Below, in pieces: positions 49,953 to 59,453 of a DNA stretch of 64,000 nt (the first letter of the stretch is position 1; each line of letters begins with the position of its first letter). The stretch covers positions 1 to 64,000 of the forward strand of contig NZ_JACRSO010000001.1 of NCBI RefSeq assembly GCF_014384745.1. Reading direction: 5' to 3'. Under the pieces are notes generated by a model. The model was not told the origin of the DNA. It worked only from the letters and a program-made list of their open reading frames with translations, and did no database searches. The position numbers were made by a program, and so were the translations under genes. The DNA is from Luoshenia tenuis (GTDB taxonomy: Bacteria; Bacillota; Clostridia; Christensenellales; GCA-900066905).

Positions 49953-50393
49953 CTACAGCCGCGCAATGGGGAAATATAAATACATTTGTTCATCCTGTGG
50001 GCGATTATATTCCTGTACTGCGCCCACGAGTCGCAGCCCATTATCCCGCAAATACGCCAGTCCCGCCCGGAAGACTTTCTGATAGTTCCCCTCTACTGCC
50101 GTGTACGCATAGCCAAAAGCCGGTACAGTCCACTTGACCCATCCCTCCGGCGGCTGCGCCTCCAACGGCACCTGTACGCCCGCCAGATAAATCCCTTGCG
50201 TAAAATCTTCTGTCCAGGGCGCAAAGCTGCGGGAAAAATCGCTCATCAACCCCCAGAATCCAACCAGTTCTTCCCCTTTGCGCAGCGCCAACGGCTCGAT
50301 CTGGTCAAAATCCCGGTTGGTTTGCGCCCACAAACGCTGAATAACTCCTTCACCATCCCGCGTCGAACCTTCTTTGCCGATTACAGCAAAACC
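49953..50393 (-). pseudogene. GyrI-like effector-binding protein, apparently frameshifted
   Basis: The C-terminal 126 residues from a TTG at 50333 match the GyrI-like small-molecule-binding fold (LMSDFSRSFAPWTEDF, GWVKWTVPAFGYAY, LYFPI). The same frame extends upstream as VIGKEGSTRDGEGVIQRL, typical family sequence, but meets a stop at 50396-50394 and has no start codon. One extra T in the TTTT run at 50391-50388 would join it to an upstream frame (ending ...AKCKV). This looks like a frameshift mutation or a sequencing error. Translation from the TTG would lose conserved residues. Confidence 0.72.
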
Positions 50394-50520
50394 TTACATT
50401 TGGCAAATCTGAAACGCCACCGCACACCTCTCACTTTTTTAAGAAAAAGCCCGTGGCTCGTCGGCGCAGTGCGCGTAAAAGCAGCGGACTTTACTCTTTT
50501 CTGGCTTATTTGCGTTACAT

Positions 50521-50865
50521 TTAATCCAGTACAACGCAGGCGATCAGTACCAAATCTCCCTTGCCGTTGTTCTCAATATTGTGGGTAGCGCCATTGCCGC
50601 AGGTCATGATGTCGCCAGGGGCGAACTGCACCTGCTTGCCGTTATCGTCGCCGATGCCGGTACCGCTGATGATGTAATAGAACTCCGTCTCGTTTACATG
50701 GTCATGCACGCCCAGCGAGCAGCCCTCCGGGATCACAATGGTGCCAAACAAGCGGGTCTTATTGGGCAGCTGATCCTTGGGCAGGGTGATAAAGCGCACG
50801 TCGCCCTTGCCGCCGCGCACCTCATGGCGCAGTTCGTTGTCCAGTTGTTCCGGTTTAAACAGCAT
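50521..50865 (-). CDS. Cupin-domain protein
   Basis: A 114-residue single cupin barrel. Metal-ligand motif 1 appears as HDHVNETEFYYIISGTG (about 54-70) and motif 2 as PGDIMTCGNGATHNIEN (about 83-99). Such small cupins include isomerases and storage or sensory proteins, and the role cannot be told from sequence. The ATG follows AGGATGAGGCAAA. It precedes hom on the opposite end, with a 38-base gap to the hom stop, and may be in one transcript with it. Confidence 0.85.
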   Translation of the reverse strand: MLFKPEQLDNELRHEVRGGKGDVRFITLPKDQLPNKTRLFGTIVIPEGCSLGVHDHVNETEFYYIISGTGIGDDNGKQVQFAPGDIMTCGNGATHNIENNGKGDLVLIACVVLD

Positions 50866-50903
50866 TTTGCCTCATCCTTTCTATTTGTAAGCCTTAAGCA
50901 AAC

Positions 50904-52202
50904 TTAAGCGTCCTGCTCTCCCTCTTCCACGCGGATGCAGTTTTTAATCTCCAGCACATCCGCCTCGGCCTCCAGGTCCTTCAAAACGGACTTCATCGCC
51001 AGCTCCCTGGTCTTGTGCGTGACGAACACCACCGAGGCCGATCCCTCCTTGGCCGAGGTATTCTTTTGGAACACCGAGGCAACGGAGACCTCATGGTCGG
51101 CAAAGATCTGGGTCATCTTGGCCAGCACGCCGGGCTTATCCACCACTTTGACGTGCAGATAGTACTCGCTCTCCCAATCCTCTAAAATGGTCGTTCCCGG
51201 GTCCAGGAATGGTTGGTTCTTAAAGGTCATGTACCGGTGTTTATCCTGATGGCAGGCGTAGACCAGATCCGAAATGATGGCGCTGGCCGTAGGCAGGTCA
51301 CCCGCGCCGCGCCCGTACAGCATCAGATCCCCCACCGCATCGCCATGCATAAACACGGCGTTAAAGGCGCCGCGGATCGATGCCAACGGATGGGTATTGG
51401 GAATAAAGGCCGGGTGTACCCGCGCCTCCACCTCGTTGCCCCGCTTTTTACCGATGGCCAGCAGCTTGAGGGTATAGCCCATCTCCTTGCCGTAGGCGAT
51501 GTCCTCTTTGGTCACCTTGGTGATGCCCTCGTGATAGATCACATCGATAGGCAGCCGGGTATGGAAGCCCATCGATCCCAGGATCGAGAGCTTGTACATC
51601 GCGTCATACCCCTCCACATCGCTGGTGGGGTCGGGCTCAGCCAGGCCCAGCTTCTGCGCGCTTTCCAGCACTTCTTCGTAGCTTAGGCCCTCCTCCGTCA
51701 TGCGGGTGAGGATGTAGTTGGTGGTGCCATTGATGATGCCCATGATCGAATCGATATGGTTGGCCTGGATAGAATCCCACATGGTGCGGATGATGGGGAT
51801 GCCGCCGGCCACACTGGCCTCAAAATACAGCCCGGCGCCGCTTTCCTGCGCTGCGGCCTGCAATTCCGGCCAGCAGTTGGCTAGCACCTGCTTGTTGGCT
51901 GTGATCACGGTCTTGCCCGCTTTCAATACCTCCAGGATATACTCCCGGGCGGGGTGAATGCCCCCCATAAATTCGCAGACGAACTCGATCTCCGGGTCGC
52001 CGGCGATATCGGCCACATCCGTGGTCAGCTTGGTGCCCACCATGAACTTGCGGTTCTTATTCACATCCCGTACCAGCATGCGCTTGACCTCGAAGCGCAG
52101 CCCATCCCGATGCTCGATCAGGTCGGCATTATCCCGCAAAACCTGATAAACACCCGAACCGATGTTACCAAACCCTAAAAACCCTACTTTAACTACCCGC
52201 AT
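50904..52202 (-). CDS. hom: Homoserine dehydrogenase with ACT domain
   Basis: Reduces aspartate semialdehyde to homoserine for threonine and methionine synthesis. At 432 residues it has the N-terminal Rossmann loop VGFLGFGNIGSGV, TANKQVLAN, the catalytic region with GIINGTTNYILT and GLAEPDPTSDVEGYD, and a C-terminal ACT domain (about 350-420, VVDKPGVLAKMTQIFADHEV) for threonine feedback. The ATG at 52202 follows GGAGGCCGCT. thrB and thrC are not adjacent. Confidence 0.96.
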   Translation of the reverse strand: MRVVKVGFLGFGNIGSGVYQVLRDNADLIEHRDGLRFEVKRMLVRDVNKNRKFMVGTKLTTDVADIAGDPEIEFVCEFMGGIHPAREYILEVLKAGKTVITANKQVLANCWPELQAAAQESGAGLYFEASVAGGIPIIRTMWDSIQANHIDSIMGIINGTTNYILTRMTEEGLSYEEVLESAQKLGLAEPDPTSDVEGYDAMYKLSILGSMGFHTRLPIDVIYHEGITKVTKEDIAYGKEMGYTLKLLAIGKKRGNEVEARVHPAFIPNTHPLASIRGAFNAVFMHGDAVGDLMLYGRGAGDLPTASAIISDLVYACHQDKHRYMTFKNQPFLDPGTTILEDWESEYYLHVKVVDKPGVLAKMTQIFADHEVSVASVFQKNTSAKEGSASVVFVTHKTRELAMKSVLKDLEAEADVLEIKNCIRVEEGEQDA

Positions 52203-52256
52203 AGCGGCCTCCTTCCAAAGTTGCAATCCATGGGCGTAAAGCCCTTGTTATCCTAT

Positions 52257-53747
52257 TTATACCTGGAAGCGCATCACGTTCCAGGATTGGGCGGGCAGAC
52301 GGATCTGCGCGCGTTCTCCCGCAACAGGGGTGCAGGGCGCCGCGTGAGGCTTGACCCGCTCAGGCGCGTCAAAATCGTTCACCGCCATCAGGTCCTCCCC
52401 GTCCAGCACGGTATGCTCCACCATGCGCAGTTCGCCCTCAAATGCCTCCAGGCGCAGGTTCAATAGCATATCTTCCTCATTACAGTTCAGCGCAAATACC
52501 CGCACTTCGCGCGCCTGCTCATCGTACACCGCGGCGCTTTGCAGCGTGCGCACATCGCCCGAGTGCTCGGTCTCTACCATCGGGGCCTGCACCCGCACGG
52601 CCAACGCCTGCCCGCGCCCCAGGGTGGATACCTGCATGAAGGGATAATACGTTGGCATCTTGACCATTCCGCCGCCGTTTTTCGTCAGCACCGGCGAAAG
52701 GGCGTTGACCAGCTGCGCCAGGCAGGCCATCCGCACCCGGTCGGAGTGGTTGATTAAGGTGCACAGCATGCCGCCCACCGCCAGCGCGTCCAGCAACGTG
52801 TAATACTGCTGATGGGATTCCGGCCCTTCCAGCCAGCGGCCGGGCAGGGGCATCTCGCTGTCCCACACGTTCCACTCGTCAAAGGACAGCTTGACCTGCT
52901 TGCGCGTGCGCTTAAGCGCTTTGACATAATCGATCGTGGCGCTCAAGGTATCGATAAACCGGTCCATATCCGCAAAGGAGGTGATCAGCTCCTTTGCATC
53001 TCCCTTGTACTTATAATAGCGGTGCAGGGAGAGATAATCCACATCCTCATAGGTATATTCCAAAACCTTGCGGTCCCAAACCGGGAAGGTGGGCAGCTCC
53101 ATGGCCGAGCTGCCGCAGGCCACAAGCTGGATATCGGGGTCGACCCAGCGCATCATCTTAGCAGTCTCATGTGCTTTGCGCCCATATTCATCCGCCGTCA
53201 GCCCGCAGATCTGCCAGGGCCCGTCCATCTCATTGCCCAGGCACCAGACGCGAAAATTATGCGGCTGCGCGTGGCCGTTGGCCCTGCGCAGGTCGCTGAG
53301 CGCCGTGCCGCCCGGGTGGTTGCAGTATTCCAAAAGCTCCGCCGCTTCCTTAGGCGTACCCGTGCCTAGGTTAACGGCGATCATTCCCTGGGTGTCCGCG
53401 GCACGGCACCAGTCCGCAAACTCGTCGATGCCAAACTGGTTGGTCTCGATGGCCGCCCAGGCCAACTCCAACCGTCTGGGCCGGTCCTGCTTCGGGCCGA
53501 TCCCATCGCGCCAGTTGTAGCCGGATACAAAGTTGCCGCCCGGGTAGCGCACGATGGGCACGCGAGCCTCCCGCACCATATCCAAAACATCTTTTCGAAA
53601 GCCGTGCTCATCCGAGAGCGGATGCCCCGGCTCATAAATGCCGCCATAGACGGCCCGGCCCAGATGCTCTACAAAAGAGCCATACAGCCGCTCGTCGATG
53701 GAAGAGATCGCCTCTTCTCTGGATACCGAAAGCTTTGCCTGCAGCAT
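52257..53747 (-). CDS. abfA: Alpha-L-arabinofuranosidase, GH51
   Basis: A 496-residue glycoside hydrolase that removes arabinose from arabinan and arabinoxylan oligosaccharides. The acid/base is E173 (WCLGNEMDG) and the nucleophile E291 (LSFDEWNVW), in a TIM barrel, followed by a C-terminal beta domain. There is no signal peptide, so it acts on imported oligosaccharides in the cytoplasm. No arabinose transporter or utilisation genes adjoin it. The ATG follows GGGGG with 6-base spacing. Confidence 0.94.
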   Translation of the reverse strand: MLQAKLSVSREEAISSIDERLYGSFVEHLGRAVYGGIYEPGHPLSDEHGFRKDVLDMVREARVPIVRYPGGNFVSGYNWRDGIGPKQDRPRRLELAWAAIETNQFGIDEFADWCRAADTQGMIAVNLGTGTPKEAAELLEYCNHPGGTALSDLRRANGHAQPHNFRVWCLGNEMDGPWQICGLTADEYGRKAHETAKMMRWVDPDIQLVACGSSAMELPTFPVWDRKVLEYTYEDVDYLSLHRYYKYKGDAKELITSFADMDRFIDTLSATIDYVKALKRTRKQVKLSFDEWNVWDSEMPLPGRWLEGPESHQQYYTLLDALAVGGMLCTLINHSDRVRMACLAQLVNALSPVLTKNGGGMVKMPTYYPFMQVSTLGRGQALAVRVQAPMVETEHSGDVRTLQSAAVYDEQAREVRVFALNCNEEDMLLNLRLEAFEGELRMVEHTVLDGEDLMAVNDFDAPERVKPHAAPCTPVAGERAQIRLPAQSWNVMRFQV

Positions 53748-53864
53748 AAATTACCCCCACTTCTCAGCGGGCTAACAGCGCCGCCGTTTATCTATTGACT
53801 TATATAACAGTATACACTTTTTCCGCCCTTTTTCATAGGCGGTTTTGTTAATTTTAACGCCCGT

Positions 53865-55445
53865 CTAACTGCGCAGCCTGAAGGTTTTATAAGCCAGCTT
53901 ATATACCAATATGCAGGCCACGACGCAATAAAGGATACAAAATGCGCTGGCCATGACGCCGAATACCAGCGTATCCATGCGCACCTGCATCAAAACAAAG
54001 CAAACCATATAGGTGATCCAGGTAACCACCGGGTAAGTGGCGCTCTTGATCTCGGTATTGGCGTTATAGGGCTGCAACAGATAATAGCACGTGAGATAAT
54101 GCACCGAGAAAAAGACGCTCATCGCCAGGATGGAAAGTGGTATGATCAGGTAATGAACGGGGTTGGCCGTACCGCCTGAAGCAAAGAGCAGCAGCCCCAG
54201 CCCAAACCCTATGACGGCGGCCGGCAGCAAGTTGACCTTGATGATCTCTCGCAGCCGGATGCGGAACAGCTTTAAAATGAAATCCGGCCTTTTATAAAAT
54301 GCGTAGGAAAGCATGCTGTGGTCGCAATTCATAAACAGGGCCTGGGTAAAGGAGGTACCGCGGTTGATCATATACATGATAAACGCGAAGTACGGTAAAA
54401 AGCTCATGAGCAGCTCGTTCGTCTTTTGACTGATCTCAGGGTTCAATTTAAAGGCCAACAGCAGCCCGGCCACGCAGGCCAGCGCGATAGCCGCCACCCG
54501 CTTGGCCGGCCGCCACAGCACCTTGCGGTGACGCTTGACGAACAGCTCGTTAAAGTACTCAAAGCCTTTTTTATGGCTGGTGATATGGATATCCGCGCTG
54601 ATAGACTTGCGGCTGGCCTCCTGGGTAGCCTGCTGCACTGTTTTTTTATAGTCCAGCCCCGTCTTTTTATCCGCCAGGATCAGCTGATACATGGCGCGGT
54701 ACTCTTTAAATCGCGCGATCTTTATAGCCGCATAAACCCCTGCCAACACTATGGCAATGGCGACCCCGCCAAATACGGCCGCCGGGATCACGATGCCTAG
54801 AAGCGGCAGTCCATAGGCCGCCAGCAGCAGCACGCCCGCCAACGGCCAGGCGATTTTGGGCGGCAGGTTCTCGTTTACCGCCTCCCCGGTACGCGCATAG
54901 CGCAGCAGAAACAGCCATGCGGCGATCAGCTTGGCGCCGGCTACAAAAAACGGGATCAACAGGCACACCCAAAGCGGCGCCCCCTGCATCATCCCCACCC
55001 AAAGCGCCAGCGGCAAAAAGCCTATGACCACCTTGAGCATGGCATACGTATAGTTGGACAGCGTATAGGCCCGGGCATCCATCCGCATCAGCACCATGGC
55101 GTAATACTTATCGTTTGTGGGGTTGAACATGTAGGTGTTCATATACGCGCCGATCGCGGTCAAAAACAGCAGCATATGCCCAAACAAGTCGCCCTGGGGA
55201 ACATCTTGATATAGCAGCCCCAGGCCAAAAACCATCGCCAGTAGATAGATCCCCTTCCCCAAAAAGGTAGAGATCACCTCCCAGATAGCCGAAAGCACGT
55301 TTGCAAAGGTCTTTAGCCCCCGGCTGGCATAGAGCGAATTGGGCAGCAGCCTTTTGATCAGCGGCAGCTGTTTGATGGCATATAAAATGCTGTTGACCCG
55401 ATAGGTATTCTTGAGGGAAAAGGATATGCGAAAGGCGTTAAACAT
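53865..55445 (-). CDS. ABC transporter permease (about 526 aa)
   Basis: A large membrane protein with roughly ten to twelve hydrophobic segments: several in the first 215 residues, a soluble stretch at about 245-315 rich in charged residues, and more after 320. I recognise no named family beyond ABC-2-like exporter permeases. It follows its ATPase gene with an 8-base overlap, so the two form one transporter. The substrate is unknown. There is no second permease. Confidence 0.8.
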   Translation of the reverse strand: MFNAFRISFSLKNTYRVNSILYAIKQLPLIKRLLPNSLYASRGLKTFANVLSAIWEVISTFLGKGIYLLAMVFGLGLLYQDVPQGDLFGHMLLFLTAIGAYMNTYMFNPTNDKYYAMVLMRMDARAYTLSNYTYAMLKVVIGFLPLALWVGMMQGAPLWVCLLIPFFVAGAKLIAAWLFLLRYARTGEAVNENLPPKIAWPLAGVLLLAAYGLPLLGIVIPAAVFGGVAIAIVLAGVYAAIKIARFKEYRAMYQLILADKKTGLDYKKTVQQATQEASRKSISADIHITSHKKGFEYFNELFVKRHRKVLWRPAKRVAAIALACVAGLLLAFKLNPEISQKTNELLMSFLPYFAFIMYMINRGTSFTQALFMNCDHSMLSYAFYKRPDFILKLFRIRLREIIKVNLLPAAVIGFGLGLLLFASGGTANPVHYLIIPLSILAMSVFFSVHYLTCYYLLQPYNANTEIKSATYPVVTWITYMVCFVLMQVRMDTLVFGVMASAFCILYCVVACILVYKLAYKTFRLRS

Positions 55446-56145
55446 GGTCCTCCTCCTTCAGGGCCGCAATGATCTTGTCCTTAAAATCCTGGTTATCCAG
55501 GTTTGCCTTGTCCACCACCTCTAAAGTGCCGTGGTTCAGGATCACGATCTCGTCGCAGAGGTCCAGCGCCAGCTCCATAATATGGGTGGAAAAGATGATG
55601 ATGCGCCCCTGCTTGAGTTTGCGCAGCAGCTGCTTCATCTCCTCGGCCACCACCACATCCAGGGAGGTGAGCGGTTCGTCTAGTAAAAGCAGGTTGGGTT
55701 GGGCGATGATATTGATCAGCATCTGCATTTTGTTTTTCATGCCGTGGGAATAGTCCTTCAGCAGCCGGTCCCGATCCTCTGGGGCGATATTCATCATTTC
55801 AAAATATTCGTCGATCTCACGGCGCTCGCCAATGCTTTTTTCGTTGATCTCGATAAAAAACTTGAGAAATTCGCGTCCGGTCAAAAACTCCGGTACCGTG
55901 GGGGTGGAAAGTACGTACCCAATATCCTCGGCCTTTACCTCGCGTTTTTGCCCCGCCTCATCCAGCAGAAAGCTGCCGCCATCCACCTTGATATCCCGGT
56001 TGACGCAGTTGAAAAGCGTGGTCTTGCCCGCGCCATTGCGGCCCAGCAGGCCATAAATTTTGCCGCTGTCAAAGGTAAAGGAGATGTCTTTAAGCACCTC
56101 TTTTTTATCAAAGCGCTTGGAAAGGTGTTCGATAATAAACTGCAT
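55438..56145 (-). CDS. ABC transporter ATP-binding protein
   Basis: A 235-residue ABC ATPase. Walker A GRNGAGKT (35-42), signature-like YSHGMKNKM (about 127-135; S-H-G-M replaces the usual LSGGQ), Walker B LLLLDEPLTSLD and the H-loop FSTHIMEL are present. It resembles exporters of the ABC-2 type. The ATG at 56145 follows AAGGAGGCGGCT. It drives the overlapping permease gene. Confidence 0.92.
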   Translation of the reverse strand: MQFIIEHLSKRFDKKEVLKDISFTFDSGKIYGLLGRNGAGKTTLFNCVNRDIKVDGGSFLLDEAGQKREVKAEDIGYVLSTPTVPEFLTGREFLKFFIEINEKSIGERREIDEYFEMMNIAPEDRDRLLKDYSHGMKNKMQMLINIIAQPNLLLLDEPLTSLDVVVAEEMKQLLRKLKQGRIIIFSTHIMELALDLCDEIVILNHGTLEVVDKANLDNQDFKDKIIAALKEEDHV

Positions 56146-56344
56146 AGCCGCCTCCTTCAAAAAAATGCAACGCTTTGGGGGTAGCCCCTATTGCCTACGT
56201 TGCTTGATTATAGCATGCGCCCGTGCGCGCAAACAACAACATCTATGTGAAATGGTATTAAAAGCGCTTGAAATGTACATTTAGAGCGGCGAAACCCGTC
56301 TTTTAGCTGCCGCTTTAAATCCTGCTTTTATGCGTAAAAAATAA

Positions 56345-56364
56345 GCGCGGGATCACTCCCGCGC
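56345..56364 (-). terminator. Terminator after coaX
   Basis: GCGCGGGA pairs with TCCCGCGC around a 4-base loop, followed on the minus strand by TTATTTTTTACG. It ends panT-coaX. Confidence 0.85.
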
Positions 56365-56379
56365 CTAATTTTTATGCCA

Positions 56380-57150
56380 TTAATTTTGATTGCGCTCGTA
56401 GAGGATGCGCAGCCCTTGCAGCGTCAGTTCCGGATCGATGGTATCGATCGTGGTGGACTCCGCAGCGATGATGTTGCTCATCCCCCCGGTAGCCACTACC
56501 GGGATCTTCTCCGCGCCGATCTCCTCTTTCATCTTGCCTACAATATAATCCACCAGGCCTACAAAGCCGTAAAAGATACCGGCCTGCATGTTGCTGATGG
56601 TGTTGCGGTTGATCACGCTCTCCGGACGGATCAGCTCGATCTTAGGCAGGCGGGAGGTGTTTTGCACCAACGCCTCCATGGACATCTTGATGCCCGGGCA
56701 GATGGCCCCGCCCACAAAGGCGCCCTCCTCCGACACCACGCCGAAGGTGGTCGCCGTACCAAAATCGATGGTAATGCAGGGGCCGCCGTAAATCTCGTAC
56801 GCCGCCACGGCGTTGACGATACGGTCCGACCCCAATTCCTTTGCGTTTTCATACTTGATGTTGAGCCCCGTTTTAATGCCGGGGCCTACGATCAGGGGAT
56901 CCACATGGAAAAAATAGCGCAGCATATGCTCCAAGGTATAGTTGATGGAGGGCACCACCGAGGAGAAGATCACCCCGTCCACATCCTTCATGCTCTGCCC
57001 CTTCATATGGAAAAGGTTCATAAAATCGATGCCGTACTCATCCGAGGTCTTGGTCCGGTGGGTGGCAATGCGCCAGGAGTCCACCAGCTTTTTGCCCTCA
57101 AAAAGGCCGGATTTGATATTGGTATTGCCCACATCCACCACTAAAAACAT
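56380..57150 (-). CDS. coaX: Type III pantothenate kinase
   Basis: Phosphorylates pantothenate in coenzyme A synthesis; CoaX needs a monovalent cation. At 256 residues it shows the N-terminal phosphate loop VVDVGNTNIKSG, GSDRIVNAVAAY and TIDFGTATTFGV, and ends with the usual helical tail. It lies 27 bases downstream of the ECF substrate-binding gene, a known pairing for pantothenate uptake and use. Confidence 0.96.
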   Translation of the reverse strand: MFLVVDVGNTNIKSGLFEGKKLVDSWRIATHRTKTSDEYGIDFMNLFHMKGQSMKDVDGVIFSSVVPSINYTLEHMLRYFFHVDPLIVGPGIKTGLNIKYENAKELGSDRIVNAVAAYEIYGGPCITIDFGTATTFGVVSEEGAFVGGAICPGIKMSMEALVQNTSRLPKIELIRPESVINRNTISNMQAGIFYGFVGLVDYIVGKMKEEIGAEKIPVVATGGMSNIIAAESTTIDTIDPELTLQGLRILYERNQN

Positions 57151-57177
57151 CGCATACTCCTCTTTCGTAAGGCTTTT

Positions 57178-57873
57178 CTATCGGGCCTGGCGGCGCATCA
57201 ACGCCGTTGGCGTCCGATCCAGCTTGCGCACGGCCAGGATGACGGGGATGGCTGCGATCACCGCCACCGCGCATTCAGGGATGGCGTTGGTCACCACCGT
57301 GGCCCACAAAAACAGCGCCACGCCCTGAAAGGGGTCTTGCAGCATGCCATACTGGGCCACTGCCGCGCCTGCGGCCGCATTCTCCCCCGCCAAGGCGGCA
57401 AAACGCGTGACGATATCCTGCGCGTAGACCACATAAAGCAGCCCCAGCACGCCTACCGTATTGGTCAGCGTGCCCACCACCGCGCTTACCGCGATGGGCA
57501 GCACCTGGCGCCCTTTTTTAAACAGCTTGCACATCCCCCGGTATACCGCCCAGGTGACCGGGGCGATGATCAGCCGCGGCAGCACCGAGATCACGGGGTT
57601 GAGAAAGAATACATTGAGTAACCCCGCCGTCGTAGCCGCATTATACCAGCTGGCCAGGCCAAACATCAGCCCTGTCGCCATCCCCATCCACGGTCCTTCC
57701 AAAATCGTGATGATAATAGTCGGCAGGTGCAGCAGCGTGATCGAGATCAGCGGCAGGCGCAAGAAGCCCAGCGGCGTCAGCGCCATCACCATGGTCAGCG
57801 CAGCCATCATCCCTACGATGACCAGGCTGCGCACCTTCGTTCGCGACGGTGTAGCAGGATTACGATTTTTCAC
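57178..57873 (-). CDS. panT: ECF transporter S component, probably pantothenate (PanT)
   Basis: A 231-residue substrate-binding membrane subunit of an energy-coupling-factor transporter, with about six hydrophobic segments. The N-terminal VIVGMMAALTMVMALTPLGFL and HLPTIIITILEGPWMGMATG are typical of the family. Its neighbour coaX uses pantothenate, which supports the PanT call; the ECF ATPases and EcfT must lie elsewhere. The start is GTG at 57873 after GGAGG; an overlapping ATG reading frame stops within a few codons. Confidence 0.85.
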   Translation of the reverse strand: MKNRNPATPSRTKVRSLVIVGMMAALTMVMALTPLGFLRLPLISITLLHLPTIIITILEGPWMGMATGLMFGLASWYNAATTAGLLNVFFLNPVISVLPRLIIAPVTWAVYRGMCKLFKKGRQVLPIAVSAVVGTLTNTVGVLGLLYVVYAQDIVTRFAALAGENAAAGAAVAQYGMLQDPFQGVALFLWATVVTNAIPECAVAVIAAIPVILAVRKLDRTPTALMRRQAR

Positions 57874-58112
57874 TTTTCATTCCTCCGTTCAAGTTCCGCT
57901 TGCGGATACCTGACTGTCCTTTTGTGCGTTGCAGCTTCGTATGTCCGGTTCATTGCGATACCAGCATATTTTGTATCATCTTATCACTATTGCAGCTACA
58001 TTTCAAGGCAAAAACCGCGCCGCTTACCCTTCCCCTCATCACTTTAATGTGTTAAAATATCCCTATGCGTTTTTACTGCGCGTGAGCAAGATTATTTTAG
58101 GAGGTCACTTTC

Positions 58113-58529
58113 ATGAGCTGCACTTGCTGCCAGGGCCAGATGATCGGCCTGCATCACATCGGCGTACGCACGACGGACCTAGCCAAAACACAAGCATTTT
58201 ATACCGACGTATTGGGGTTTGAGATGTTCAAGCGCGTTTCTCTCCCCCAGCCTAACGGCACCGCCACGGAGATCGCCTTTGTGCGCCTGGGCACGCTGAC
58301 GCTGGAGCTGATCCAGCCTGCCGACCTAACCCAGGTGGAAAAGGAGACCGGCATGGTGCAGCACGTGGCCATCGCCGTTAAGGGGATCGACGGGATCGTC
58401 GAAAAGCTCAAGGCCAAGGGCGTGGCTTTCCGCACTGAAGAGCCGGTAAACAACGAGCCCTTAAACGCCAAGCTGATCTTCTTCACCGGCGCCGCCGGCG
58501 AGACCCTGGAGCTGTTTGAGGATCTTTAA
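58113..58529 (+). CDS. VOC-family (glyoxalase-like) protein
   Basis: A 138-residue vicinal-oxygen-chelate domain, two beta-alpha-beta-beta-beta units. The first has LHHIGVRTTDLAKTQAFYTDVLGF (split at the turn), the second VQHVAIAVKGIDGIVEKL. The candidate metal ligands are H14 and the later H and E. The start MSCTCCQGQ is Cys-rich, unusual for this family; an internal start is possible. The function, such as epimerase or glyoxalase, is not defined. It has its own terminator. Confidence 0.85.
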   Translation: MSCTCCQGQMIGLHHIGVRTTDLAKTQAFYTDVLGFEMFKRVSLPQPNGTATEIAFVRLGTLTLELIQPADLTQVEKETGMVQHVAIAVKGIDGIVEKLKAKGVAFRTEEPVNNEPLNAKLIFFTGAAGETLELFEDL

Positions 58530-58548
58530 GCCGCAGTGTACCGACATC

Positions 58549-58587
58549 AAAACCCCCGTTCCACTTTTTTGTGGAACGGGGGTTTTT
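58549..58587. terminator. Strong bidirectional terminator
   Basis: AAAACCCCCGTTCCAC pairs with GTGGAACGGGGGTTTT around TTTTTT. It separates the convergent VOC and methyltransferase genes. Confidence 0.93.
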
Positions 58588-58633
58588 CTTAATAGCAAGG
58601 CGGCTTAAAACAAATTTCCCAGCGGCGGCGCCA

Positions 58634-59386
58634 TCAAAGCGTGCCGCACCAAATGGCGGTGCGGTTACGCATCGTCACCCGCCCGCCCTCTTCAAACCGC
58701 TCGAAACTCCTCTGCAAGCCCTCCCGGTAGCCCTCATACCCGTCCTCTCCCGGCGCCGGCGCATAAGAAGAGGACAAACCCCGCGCAATAAACTGTTCGG
58801 CGGTATAGATCTGGTCAAAGGCAATATCCACCCGCGTGGGTTTATCCGCAAAAAACATCTCACACCCTGAGGCGACCTTTTCATAGCCATGGTTCAGGCT
58901 GGTAAAATGCTTGCCATAGCGCGCGCAAACCGCGTGCTGCGCCTTCGTCAATTCATCCTCGTAAACGCGGTAGTTTTGGATCACAAAGACCTTGCCGCCG
59001 GGCCGCAGTATTCTGGCCCATTCCCGGCGGACCCGGTCCCAATCGAACCAATGGAAGGCCGAAGCCGCGGTAATAAGGTCTATGCTCCCGCTGTCAAGGC
59101 CGGTTTGCTCCGCGCTTTGCGGTATTGCGCGATACCTAACCATACTGCCCAGGCGGTCTTGTGCCATCTCGCGCATCTGCGCTAAAGGTTCCACGCCCAA
59201 AACCGCGTAGCCCCGCTCCAGCAGCCCTTGTGCGAAAAGCCCGGTGCCGCTGCCCATATCCGCCGCAACGGGATACTCCCCCGCCGGGGCCTGGCTGGCG
59301 ATAAAGTCGTACACCTCTTGGGCATAGCCCTTGCGGCCCGCCGCGTAACACGCAGCCTTTCCTTCAAAGGTCGGGTGATCTCCCAT
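58634..59386 (-). CDS. Class I SAM-dependent methyltransferase
   Basis: A 250-residue Methyltransf_11-type enzyme. The SAM-binding GxGxG appears as ADMGSGTGLFAQGL (about 42-55), acidic residue E65 in VEPLAQMREMA follows, and ITAASAFHWFDWD is the post-II loop, typical of YafE/UbiE-like methyltransferases. The substrate is unknown. The start follows AAAGGAG. TspO-like follows on the same strand upstream at 59454. Confidence 0.87.
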   Translation of the reverse strand: MGDHPTFEGKAACYAAGRKGYAQEVYDFIASQAPAGEYPVAADMGSGTGLFAQGLLERGYAVLGVEPLAQMREMAQDRLGSMVRYRAIPQSAEQTGLDSGSIDLITAASAFHWFDWDRVRREWARILRPGGKVFVIQNYRVYEDELTKAQHAVCARYGKHFTSLNHGYEKVASGCEMFFADKPTRVDIAFDQIYTAEQFIARGLSSSYAPAPGEDGYEGYREGLQRSFERFEEGGRVTMRNRTAIWCGTL

Positions 59387-59453
59387 AAAACAGGCGCTCC
59401 TTTACGTTTGCCCTCAGTATAGCACCGGGTCTTTTCCCGGTCAAACGACGCGG

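Noticed and set aside
56259..56272. TAAAAGCGCTTGAA upstream of the ABC ATPase gene as a CcpA cre site
   Set aside because: Only 11 of 14 bases fit the cre palindrome and it lies about 115 bases from the start codon of a transporter with no carbon link.
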